6,819 nucleotides of DNA from Candidatus Segetimicrobium genomatis (GTDB lineage: Bacteria; Sysuimicrobiota; Sysuimicrobiia; Sysuimicrobiales; Segetimicrobiaceae): contig VBAN01000012.1 of NCBI GenBank assembly GCA_005882445.1, forward strand, positions 507 through 7,325, read 5' to 3'. Position numbers and translations under genes: made by a program. How positions within the stretch are numbered: position 1 is the first letter of the stretch; the number at the start of each line of letters is the position of its first letter. The notes beneath the pieces are model-generated. The model was given only the letters and a program-made list of their open reading frames with translations. It made no database searches and was not told where the DNA came from. This document shows, one piece after another, positions 1 through 6,500 of the stretch.

Positions 1-374
1 ACACGGCAGGTCTCGTGGATGCGGGCAATCAGTTGGGGAAGGGGGTGCGGAGTCGCGGCGCGCTCCCGGGTTGCCTGGACCGCCACGATATCGGCGCCGG
101 CCGCGGCGACGGCGCGCGCGGCGTCGAAGGTGGGGGTGATGTACACGGGCGACGACTCCCGCATCTTGTAGAGGCCGATGACGGGAATGGCCACGACGCG
201 GCGGACCGCGGCGATGTCGTCGGGTCCATCGATGCGAACACCGCCGGCCCCGCCCCGCTCCGCGCACTGCGCCAAGGCGGCGATGATCGTGGAATCCCGG
301 AGCGGGCTGCCGGGGAGCGCCTGGCAGGAGACAATGAGACGGCCGCGCAGCCGGGCGAGGATCGGATGCGTCAC
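1..374 (-). CDS. nanE: N-acetylmannosamine-6-phosphate 2-epimerase, N-terminal part (runs off left edge)
   Basis: Cytosolic TIM-barrel enzyme of the NanE family, which interconverts ManNAc-6-P and GlcNAc-6-P. The first 124 complete codons are in the window. Visible family signatures are LIVSCQALPGSPL (residues 13-25), GGAGGVRIDG (41-50) with the conserved Arg47, PVIGLYK (64-70) with Lys70 aligning to the catalytic lysine of characterised NanE enzymes, and YITPTFD (78-84). The later catalytic Asp and Glu would lie beyond the edge. The start is GTG at 374-372, overlapping the kinase stop codon as GTGA. One oddity: the usual Asp of the strand motif 'A-(L/I)-D-(A/G)-T' is Gln100 here (VAVQAT), and the following R-x-R-P becomes RERA. 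The family call is secure; activity is inferred. Confidence 0.92.
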   Translation of the reverse strand, partial: MTHPILARLRGRLIVSCQALPGSPLRDSTIIAALAQCAERGGAGGVRIDGPDDIAAVRRVVAIPVIGLYKMRESSPVYITPTFDAARAVAAAGADIVAVQATRERAATPHPLPQLIARIHETCR

Positions 375-1360
375 GTTCTGCTGCGCAGCTCCCAGGTCGC
401 CGCGAGCAGCGCCAGCCGCTCGGGGGAGTGCGCCACCCCCGCCGCCTGCATCGCCAGCAGCAGCGCGCCGACCGCCGGCTCGAACCTCGGCGGGACCAGC
501 ACCGCGCCGGGGGCGCGCGCCGCGATGGCGGTTTTGAGCGGGGCGAGGATCACCGAACCCGCCCTGAAGACGCCCCCGACCGGGGCCACCGCCGCCGTTC
601 CGTCAGGCCAGGTGAGCCTGCGGACGACCGCGGCGGCGATCGCGGCGAGCCCTTCGGCCCCTGTGTTGACGAGGGAGACCGCGACCGGATCGCCCGCGGC
701 CGCGGCGGCCGTGACGGCGGACGCGAGGGCCGCGATCTCCGGCCGCTGAACGCGGCCCTCATAGAAGAGCAGCGGGATCTCCCCCAGGCTCCGGCCGAAC
801 TGGCGCGGGATCTCGGTCTCGAGCACGGTGGACGGTCCCGTGCCGTCATGCGCGTGCAGGGCGGCGCGCACGCCGCCCAGTCCCAAGGCAAACCCGCTCC
901 CCTCGTCTCCGAAGAGGTATCCCCATCCGCCGGCCCTCGCCTCCTGGCCCTGAGGATCCCGGCCCAAGGACACGGACCCCGTGCCGGCGATCACCACCAC
1001 CCCGGGCCGGCAGGCGAGGGCGCCGGCCAGCGCGACCGACGCATCGCTTTCGATCCGCATGATGCGCGCCGTGAGCAGCGGACCGACGACGGCGGCAAAC
1101 GCCCGAGCAGGCTCGCTGTCCCGGCTGATGCCGGTCATGCCGAAATGCGCCGCCTCGAACGCGGGCCGGTCGAGCCCCGCGGCGGCCAGGGCCCCATTCA
1201 GCGCGTTGAGGACGGCGCTGCGCGCGCGCTCTTCTCCCCCGGGCGCCAGGATGTGGTTGCTGGGACCGCCGCGGCCGATGCCGAGGACGCGCCCTTCGCG
1301 ATCGCACATCGCCAGGGCCGTGCTCGTGGCGCCGCCGTCGACGCCGAGAAAATATTCCAT
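371..1360 (-). CDS. BadF/BadG-family N-acetylhexosamine (GlcNAc-type) kinase
   Basis: A 329-residue ASKHA-fold sugar kinase of the BadF/BadG/BcrA/BcrD group, the group that includes eukaryotic-type GlcNAc kinases. It probably makes GlcNAc-6-P or a related amino-sugar phosphate from ATP. Motifs in order are the N-terminal phosphate loop LGVDGGATST (5-14), the SNH motif at 34-36, a conserved Asp at 106 (ESDAS) as the likely catalytic base, the second phosphate loop IAGTGS (124-129), GGWGYLFGDEGSG (144-156), and a C-terminal PVGGVFRAG (260-268). Length is normal and nothing is missing. The ATG start has only a weak purine stretch (GAGAAG) about 11 bases upstream, after a 77-base gap from the hydrolase gene. 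Its stop overlaps the nanE start by 4 bases, implying coupled translation. The exact hexosamine substrate cannot be read from sequence; muropeptide salvage is inferred from neighbours. Confidence 0.88.
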   Translation of the reverse strand: MEYFLGVDGGATSTALAMCDREGRVLGIGRGGPSNHILAPGGEERARSAVLNALNGALAAAGLDRPAFEAAHFGMTGISRDSEPARAFAAVVGPLLTARIMRIESDASVALAGALACRPGVVVIAGTGSVSLGRDPQGQEARAGGWGYLFGDEGSGFALGLGGVRAALHAHDGTGPSTVLETEIPRQFGRSLGEIPLLFYEGRVQRPEIAALASAVTAAAAAGDPVAVSLVNTGAEGLAAIAAAVVRRLTWPDGTAAVAPVGGVFRAGSVILAPLKTAIAARAPGAVLVPPRFEPAVGALLLAMQAAGVAHSPERLALLAATWELRSRT

Positions 1361-1437
1361 GGGCGAGCAGGCTTCTCGGACCGCCGCGGCCGATCCTCCC
1401 GGCCGTGGATGGTGTTCGGGCCCCTAGGATGCATCGA

Positions 1438-2583
1438 TCAGAGCAGGGCGGCGGCCACCGCGGCGGCGATCCTGGGGCGGAGGGTGAGGATCTCGGTGCG
1501 GTCCCGTCCCAGATGGATCGCGTTGGTGAGGAGGACGATGGCCAGATCGTCTTCCGGATCGATCACCAGCGAGGTGCCGGTGAAGCCGGTGTGCCCGAAC
1601 GCTCGGGGCGAGAGGGACGCGCCCCACCATCCCTGCGGGCCGGTGAGCGCCCATCCGAGGCCGCGGCCGGCTCCCTGCGTCTGATCCGCCGTCGCTTCGC
1701 GAACGAGGCCGGCATCGAGGAGGCGGCCGTTGGGGCCGCGTCCGCCGTCGAGCCACATGCGGCAATAGGCGATGAGGTCGTCCGCGGTGCCGAACACCCC
1801 GGCGTGGCCCGAGACCCCGCCCATGGCGTACGCGTTGCTGTCGTGCACTTCGCCCCAGATGAGCCGCCGCCGCCACGTGTGCCTGCGGCCGGCCTCGCCG
1901 GCCATCGTCTGCTCGATGGCGGTGCCGTCCTCGGTCGGCGCGATGCGCTCGAGGAGCGCGCGATCAGGGGAGTAGCCCGTGTCGATCATGCCGAGGGGAG
2001 CGAAGATGCGCCCGCGGGCGAGGACGTCTAGGGTGGCGCCCAAGGTCCGGCGCACGACCTCGCCGAGCAGGATGAACCCCAGGTCGCTGTAGACGACCTG
2101 CCCCCCGGGGACGGCGGCGGACACCTTCGCCGCCGCGCGCGCGACCACGGCGTCGTATCCCGACGCCTCCAGGTAGAACGGGATCCAGGCCGGCAGGCCC
2201 GAGGTATGGGACAGCAGGTGCCGCAGCGTGATGGCGGACGGACCGCACTCGGGGAGATGCGCGGCGACGGCATCGTCGAGCGCAAGCCGGCCTTCCGCCG
2301 CGGCCTGGAGGATCAGCGGGACGGTGACGACGACTTTGGTGAGGGACGCCAGGTCGTAGATGGTCTCCGGCGCGGTGGGCTGCCGGGTCGGGGTCAGCGA
2401 CCTATCCCCGACCGCCCATCGGATGATCCGCTCCCCGCGGTGGAAGACGGCCAGCACCGCGCCCGGATAGGCGCGGCCGATGCCCTCCTCGAGCAGCGCG
2501 CGGACAGGCGCGAGCGCCGGCGGAACGCGGTGCGGGTCCCCGGCCGCCCCGCGCATCTTCTCCGCGTCTCCGCGGGCTCTCAC
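1438..2583 (-). CDS. Serine hydrolase of the beta-lactamase / YfeW-AmlB (PBP4B-like) group
   Basis: A 381-residue penicillin-recognising-fold hydrolase. With the start at GTG 2583-2581, the catalytic S-x-x-K is S80-L-T-K83, the second motif is Y165-S-D167 (YxN type with Asp), and the third is H331-T-G333 inside GHTGFTGTS. HLLSHTSGLP, GEVHDSNAYAMGG and SGHAGVF are typical of the YfeW/YbbE (AmlB) subgroup. E. coli yfeW and B. subtilis ybbE sit beside murQ in MurNAc operons, so the context matches. No signal peptide or membrane anchor is visible, so it is probably cytosolic, unlike the anchored E. coli protein. The start was chosen because it forms a GTGA overlap with the anmK stop, as at two other junctions; ATG at 2556-2554, with GGAG just upstream, is the alternative. 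A true drug-resistance beta-lactamase is unlikely. Substrate is unknown: a peptidase, esterase or amidase acting on muropeptides is inference. Confidence 0.86.
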   Translation of the reverse strand: MRARGDAEKMRGAAGDPHRVPPALAPVRALLEEGIGRAYPGAVLAVFHRGERIIRWAVGDRSLTPTRQPTAPETIYDLASLTKVVVTVPLILQAAAEGRLALDDAVAAHLPECGPSAITLRHLLSHTSGLPAWIPFYLEASGYDAVVARAAAKVSAAVPGGQVVYSDLGFILLGEVVRRTLGATLDVLARGRIFAPLGMIDTGYSPDRALLERIAPTEDGTAIEQTMAGEAGRRHTWRRRLIWGEVHDSNAYAMGGVSGHAGVFGTADDLIAYCRMWLDGGRGPNGRLLDAGLVREATADQTQGAGRGLGWALTGPQGWWGASLSPRAFGHTGFTGTSLVIDPEDDLAIVLLTNAIHLGRDRTEILTLRPRIAAAVAAALL

Positions 2584-3725
2584 GCGGGGCCGTCCCCCGC
2601 CGCGCCCGGCGGCCACGTGAACTTTCCCAGCACCGCGGCGTGGCGCGCCCCGGTGACCCGGGGGAGGTTCCCCGGGAGGCCCATCAGGGACGCGTGGCCG
2701 AGGAGCGCGAACGCCAGCGCTTCTTTCGCGTCCGAGGGGACGCCGAATTCGTCGATCCGCCGCACGCGAAGAGGCGCCACGGCGGCGGTGAGGTCCCGCA
2801 GCAGGGTCGGGTTATGGACGCCCCCGCCCGAGGCGATGAGCTCCTCGACGGGATGGCGGGGCAGCACGTGCCGGGAGATGTTCAGCGCGACCGCCTGGGC
2901 CGCAAAGGCGGTCGCGGTGGCCAGCAGGTCTTCGGCGGGGACGGTTCCCCATCGAGCCAGCAGATCCTGAAGGAAGGGGCGGCCGAATTGCTCGTGCCCG
3001 GCCGCCTTCGGCGGGGCGGCGGCAATGAAGGGGTGGTTCATCAGCGACGCCAGCATCTCGCGGTGGACGCGCCCCCGGGCCGCGTGGGCGCCGTCGCGAT
3101 CGAACGGCTCTCCGAAAAAGCGGCGGGCGAGCCCGTCGATGATCATGTTGGCCGGGCCGCAGTCGAAGGCATACACGTCCTCGCGCCGCGTCCCGGCCGG
3201 CAGCACGGTCAAATTGGAGATCCCGCCGAGGTTGAGCGCGATCCGGCCGGTGGGTCCGCCGAGCAGGAGCAGGATGACCGGCCGGCCCGTGCGCTCGGCG
3301 ATCACCGCCGCCTCTGCCAGCTGGAGCGTGGCGGCGCGGCTCAACGGGTTGGCGGGGTCGCCGGCGGCGACGTGGGCGACCGTCTGGCCGTGCGAGGCGA
3401 TGAGGTCGACCGAGTCCATCCCGTACCCGGCCGCCCGGGCCGCGGCCAGGGCGGCGGAGGCGAAGAGTTCCCCGAGGAGATAGTTGAGGGAGGCCGCCTC
3501 CTGCATCGTGGCCGGCTCGGTGAACATGTCGACCAGCCGCTGCCGCACGCCGGCGGGATACGGCGTGGTGGTCCACCCCCGCAGGCTGATGCCGGGCCGC
3601 TCCCCCGGCCGGTCGGTGATCTCGACGGCGGCCGCGGTGATGCCGTCCGCAGACGTGCCGGAGATGAGCCCGATGATCGTCTTGGTGGGCTTGGCCCGAA
3701 TGCGGGCGAACGGGTCGGCGGTCAT
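2580..3725 (-). CDS. anmK: Anhydro-N-acetylmuramic acid kinase with an internal ~22-residue loss
   Basis: AnmK cleaves the 1,6-anhydro bond of anhydro-MurNAc and phosphorylates it, giving MurNAc-6-P for MurQ. In this 381-residue frame the visible motifs are IIGLISGTSADGI (17-29), SHGQT (111-115), TLQLAE (133-138), ALNLGGISNLT (163-173), FDCGPAN (187-193) with Asp188 aligning to the catalytic-base Asp of characterised AnmK, SGGGVHNP (299-306) and a C-terminal SDAKEALAFA (331-340). Oddity: after GRPVI (147-151) the protein jumps straight to LLLLGG. The family block of about 22 residues with the pattern D-F-R-x-x-D-x-A-A-G-G-Q-G-A-P-L-V-P is absent, although the frame stays open. The product is probably inactive or misfolded if the sequence is right. 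The ATG was chosen because the N-terminal SGTS motif follows shortly; no clear Shine-Dalgarno is seen, and murQ ends 40 bases upstream. The 50-codon upstream extension is not family-like. Confidence 0.88.
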   Translation of the reverse strand: MTADPFARIRAKPTKTIIGLISGTSADGITAAAVEITDRPGERPGISLRGWTTTPYPAGVRQRLVDMFTEPATMQEAASLNYLLGELFASAALAAARAAGYGMDSVDLIASHGQTVAHVAAGDPANPLSRAATLQLAEAAVIAERTGRPVILLLLGGPTGRIALNLGGISNLTVLPAGTRREDVYAFDCGPANMIIDGLARRFFGEPFDRDGAHAARGRVHREMLASLMNHPFIAAAPPKAAGHEQFGRPFLQDLLARWGTVPAEDLLATATAFAAQAVALNISRHVLPRHPVEELIASGGGVHNPTLLRDLTAAVAPLRVRRIDEFGVPSDAKEALAFALLGHASLMGLPGNLPRVTGARHAAVLGKFTWPPGAAGDGPA

Positions 3726-3765
3726 GCGCGCGGAATCACAGGGTGCGCCGTCACGGGACCCGCGG

Positions 3766-4589
3766 TCACGGCGCGGCCAGCGCCCGGCGGACGCTTCCCC
3801 CGGCGCGCACCAGCCGCTCCGACGCCGCCTCCGGGTCGAGACGGGCGCGGAGCATGACGATCGCGACCGGCGCACGCCCGCCGGCGCGGGCGAGGGCCTC
3901 GACGGCCTCGGGTTCCGCGACCCCTGCCGCGGCCGCCACGATCCGGACCGCCCGCCGGCGGAGCTTGGCGTTCGTGGCGGTGAGGTCCACCATCAGATTC
4001 CCGTAGACCTTGCCGAGCTGGACCATCGCCAGCGTGCTCAGCATGTTCAGCACGAGCTTCTGGGCGGTCCCGGCTTTGAGCCGGGTGCTTCCGGCGATGA
4101 CTTCCGGACCGACCAGGGGAACGATGGCCAGCTGGCACGCGGCTTCGAGCGGCGAGGACGGCGTGCAGGCCACGGCGATCGTGGCCGCCCCTCGTCCGGC
4201 CCGGCGCCCCGCGCGTCCATCGCCCGCGCGCCCGCGGCCTCGTCATCCTCGGCGCCTTCCACAGCCTCGGTCACCGCCTGCGCCTCTCCCGCGAGCACCG
4301 CCTGCACCAGGTCCGGCGGGGTGCCGAACGTGGGCGGGCACTCCGCCGCGTCCAGCACGGCGAGGCGGCCGCTGGTCCCGGCGCCGACGTAGATCAGCCG
4401 GCCCCCGCGGCGCAGCGCGTCGGCGATGCGGACGACCGCCTCCGCGATCCGCGGGAGCACCGCTTCCACCGCGGCGGGGACGCGCCGGTCTTCCTCGTTC
4501 ATCAGCCGCGCCTGGTCGAGCGGAGCGCGGAGATCCAGGTCCCGCGTGCGGTCGTTGATGGCTTCGGTCAGGAGCTCAGCTTCGCGCAT
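3766..4589 (-). pseudogene. murQ: N-acetylmuramic acid 6-phosphate etherase, disrupted by an internal deletion with frameshift
   Basis: MurQ removes the lactyl ether from MurNAc-6-P to give GlcNAc-6-P and D-lactate. The N-terminal half (4589 to about 4192) shows LIYVGAGTSGRLAVLD (65-80), AAECPPTFG with Glu83, and EGAED with Glu111; these match the two catalytic glutamates of E. coli MurQ. The C-terminal half (about 4194 to 3766) is in another frame and shows ATIAVAC, then the family signature GPEVIAGSTRLKAGTAQK and KVYGNLMVD. Between them the conserved stretch holding GIaASGrTPYV (the SIS sugar-phosphate loop) is gone from every frame. Roughly 67 to 70 bases are missing compared with a ~298-residue MurQ. 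As written the first half reads on out of frame to a stop at 4047, and the second half would have no good start of its own. The ATG start has a GAGGTG Shine-Dalgarno. Either real decay or an assembly error. Confidence 0.88.
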
Positions 4590-4593
4590 GCCG

Positions 4594-4599
4594 CACCTC
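4594..4599 (-). promoter_or_regulatory. Ribosome binding site of murQ
   Basis: GAGGTG (minus strand) with its GAGG core 6 bases before the ATG at 4589. It is the clearest Shine-Dalgarno in the window and fixes the murQ start over the longer open frame that begins at 4637. It lies in the 70-base gap after the DppC-type permease gene. No convincing promoter was found in that gap, so murQ probably depends on the upstream transcript. Confidence 0.65.
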
Positions 4600-4659
4600 G
4601 TCACTGACGTTGGATGCCCAGGTCGCCCGGATCTCATACCGGTTCTCGGCCCGCGGCGC

Positions 4660-5550
4660 TCACACCCGCAGGCGCGGATCCAGGAGGTCGCGGAGGCCGT
4701 CGCCGATGAGATTGAAGCCGAGCACGATCAGCGCAATCGCCGCGCCCGGGAAGACCGCGGTCCACGAGGCCAGGGCCATGAACCGGCGGGATTCGGCGAG
4801 CCTGTTCCCCCAGGACGGCGTGGGGGGTTGCGTGCCGAGGCCGAGGAAGCTCAGGGCGGACTCGGTGAGGATCGCGAGCGACAGGCTGAGCGAGGTCTGC
4901 ACGATCAGCGGCGCCGCGATGTTCGGCAGGATGTGGTTCCAGAGAATTCGGCCGGTCCCGGCCCCCAGGGCGGAGGCCGCATCGACGTACTCGAGGCCGC
5001 GGACGGCCAGCGCGCCGGCCCGGCTGACCCGGGCAAACTGCGGCGTGTAGACCACGCCGATCGCCGCGACAATCGTCCACACCGCCGTGCCGGCGGCCGC
5101 CATGATGGCGATCGCCAGCAGCACCGCGGGAAAGGCGAAGATCACGTCCATCGAACGCATCAGCACCCCGTCGAGCGCCCCGCCGAAGTACCCCGCGGCA
5201 ACGCCGGCCGCTCCTCCCACCGTCAGGGCCACCAGGACCGACGCGAACGACACCGACAGCGACACGCGCGCTCCATAGAGCAGCCGGCTCGCGACGTCTC
5301 TCCCGAACTGGTCGGTCCCGAACGGATGCGGCCCACCCGGCGGGGCCAGCAGGGCCTGGGAGGCCATGGCGAGCGGATCGCCGGGGGCAAGCACGGGGGC
5401 GGCCCCGGCGGCCAGGAGATAGCCTCCCACGATCACGGCCCCCGCGACCGCGACAGGCGTCCGCAGGAATCGAACGGCGAAGGTGGGGCGCGGGCGCGGC
5501 GGCGCCGCCGGCCGCGGCCGCGGGCGGGGCGCCGCCGGGGGGCTGATCAC
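4660..5550 (-). CDS. DppC-type ABC transporter permease (peptide/oligosaccharide importer)
   Basis: A 296-residue inner-membrane permease of the DppC/OppC family, partner of the DppB-type protein encoded just upstream. It has a cytoplasmic N-terminus rich in Pro and Arg (residues 5-22) and a first membrane helix at about 31-53. The family motif HPFGTDQFGRDVASRLLYGA follows at 75-94, with further hydrophobic helices after it. The cytoplasmic EAA-type loop that docks to the ATPase lies near 188-210 (AASALGAGTGRILWNHILPN). SFLGLGTQPPTPSWG (234-248) and the C-terminal DPRLRV are also typical. Length is normal. The start is GTG at 5550-5548, overlapping the preceding stop as GTGA; no good Shine-Dalgarno is needed if translation is coupled. 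The ATPase genes are not in the window. Substrate cannot be read from a permease; cell-wall fragments are inferred from the murQ-anmK context. Confidence 0.93.
   Translation of the reverse strand: MISPPAAPRPRPRPAAPPRPRPTFAVRFLRTPVAVAGAVIVGGYLLAAGAAPVLAPGDPLAMASQALLAPPGGPHPFGTDQFGRDVASRLLYGARVSLSVSFASVLVALTVGGAAGVAAGYFGGALDGVLMRSMDVIFAFPAVLLAIAIMAAAGTAVWTIVAAIGVVYTPQFARVSRAGALAVRGLEYVDAASALGAGTGRILWNHILPNIAAPLIVQTSLSLSLAILTESALSFLGLGTQPPTPSWGNRLAESRRFMALASWTAVFPGAAIALIVLGFNLIGDGLRDLLDPRLRV
5485..5543. repeat. 59-base run containing only G and C
   Basis: Low-complexity tract without a single A or T, coding for the Pro/Arg-rich N-terminus (PRPRP units) of the DppC-type permease. It could form strong RNA or DNA structure just after the start codon, and it is a likely place for sequencing error. 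The reading frame is intact across it. Confidence 0.8.
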
Positions 5551-6500
5551 TCGTACCGCACCCGTGGATCCACGTACGCGTACAGCACGTCCACCACGAT
5601 ATTGGTCAGCACGAACAGCATGGCGATGACGAGGACCACCCCCTGCACCACCGGATAGTCCCGCTGGGCGATCGCGTTGAGCGCCAGCCGGCCCATGCCC
5701 GGCAGCGCAAACACCTCCTCGATCACGACCGTGCCGCCGAGGAGATACCCGGCTTGAAAGCCGACCACGGTGATCACCGGGATCAGCGCGTTGCGCAGCG
5801 CATGCCGGGTGATCACGAGGCGTTCCCGCAGCCCTTTCGCCCGCGCCGTCCGGACATAGTCCTGCCCGAGGACCTCGAGCATCGAGGAGCGGACGAACCG
5901 CATGATCACCGCGGTCAGGACGACCCCGAGCGAGAATGCCGGAAGGGCCAGCACCGTCAGGTTGCCGGCGGGGTCGGCGAAGAAACGGACGTAGACGCCG
6001 ATCGAGGCGATCGGGAGGATGCGCCCCGGGAGGAAGAGCAGCAGCATCGTCGCCAGCCAGAAGTTGGGGATGCTGAGGCCGATCAGCCCCCCGACACGAA
6101 TGGCCGCGTCCTCGGCGGTCCCCCTCCGGATCGCTGACGCGATCCCGATGGGCAGCGCCACGGCGAGGGCGAAGAGGAGCGCCAGCACGGTCAACTCCAC
6201 GCTCACCGGCAGCCGGGCGAGGATGTCGGGCAGCACCGGCCGGCTGGTCCGCAGCGAGACGCCGAAGTCTCCCCGGACGACGCGGCCGATCCAGTCGGCG
6301 TACTGGAGCGGGAGCGGCTTGTTCAGGCCAAACAGGCGCCGGAGTTCCTCCATCTGCGCCGGCGTCATGTCGACCTGGGTGCCGAGGAACATCTGGAGGG
6401 CGTTCCCCGCAATCAGGTGGATGAGCAAGAAGACGACAACAGACACCCCCCAGAGGACTGGCAGGAGGGTGAGGAGCCGGGCGAGGATAAACGCGGCCAC
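5547..6500 (-). CDS. DppB-type ABC transporter permease (peptide/oligosaccharide importer)
   Basis: A 317-residue membrane permease of the DppB/OppB/GsiC family, which forms the channel heterodimer with the DppC-type protein. Visible elements are an N-terminal helix LLTLLPVLWGVSVVVFLLIHLI (9-30), a periplasmic segment with LRRLFGLNKPLPLQY (53-67) and GDFGVSLRT (77-85), and several further helices. The EAA-type ATPase-docking loop spans about 214-237 (DYVRTARAKGLRERLVITRH). G-Y-L-L-G-G-T-V-V-I-E-E-V-F (251-264) and the C-terminal DPRVRYE are also typical. The start was set at GTG 6500-6498 because the family N-terminus begins there; the open frame extends to 6815 but that part is a shadow of the binding-protein gene. 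There is no clear Shine-Dalgarno, and a strong hairpin sits 8 bases upstream. The stop overlaps the next start as GTGA. Confidence 0.92.
   Translation of the reverse strand: MAAFILARLLTLLPVLWGVSVVVFLLIHLIAGNALQMFLGTQVDMTPAQMEELRRLFGLNKPLPLQYADWIGRVVRGDFGVSLRTSRPVLPDILARLPVSVELTVLALLFALAVALPIGIASAIRRGTAEDAAIRVGGLIGLSIPNFWLATMLLLFLPGRILPIASIGVYVRFFADPAGNLTVLALPAFSLGVVLTAVIMRFVRSSMLEVLGQDYVRTARAKGLRERLVITRHALRNALIPVITVVGFQAGYLLGGTVVIEEVFALPGMGRLALNAIAQRDYPVVQGVVLVIAMLFVLTNIVVDVLYAYVDPRVRYE

Noticed and set aside
1361..1437. Promoter or small gene in the 77-base gap before the kinase
   Set aside because: Only short CGGCCG palindromes expected from the base composition are seen; no promoter elements and no plausible small frame.
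428..1684. 418-codon open frame on the plus strand
   Set aside because: It lies opposite the kinase and hydrolase genes, has Arg/Gly/Asp-rich low-complexity composition with no family motifs, and is the usual antisense shadow of very GC-rich coding DNA.
2640..3857. 405-codon open frame on the plus strand
   Set aside because: Antisense to anmK, with biased composition and no recognisable domain; the minus strand carries clear AnmK motifs.
3726..3875. 50-codon N-terminal extension of AnmK
   Set aside because: It overlaps the murQ 3' end, is Arg-rich and not family-like, and AnmK proteins begin shortly before the SGTS motif.
4183..4201. Programmed ribosomal frameshift in murQ
   Set aside because: No slippery heptamer is present, and a whole conserved segment is missing, so a shift alone would not restore a normal protein.
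4590..4659. Internal promoter in the 70-base gap before murQ
   Set aside because: A TATGAG-like hexamer occurs, but there is no matching -35 element at proper spacing, so it is not supportable.
4426..5658. 410-codon open frame on the plus strand
   Set aside because: Antisense to murQ and the DppC-type permease, very rich in Arg, Gly, His and Gln, with no motifs; treated as a shadow frame.
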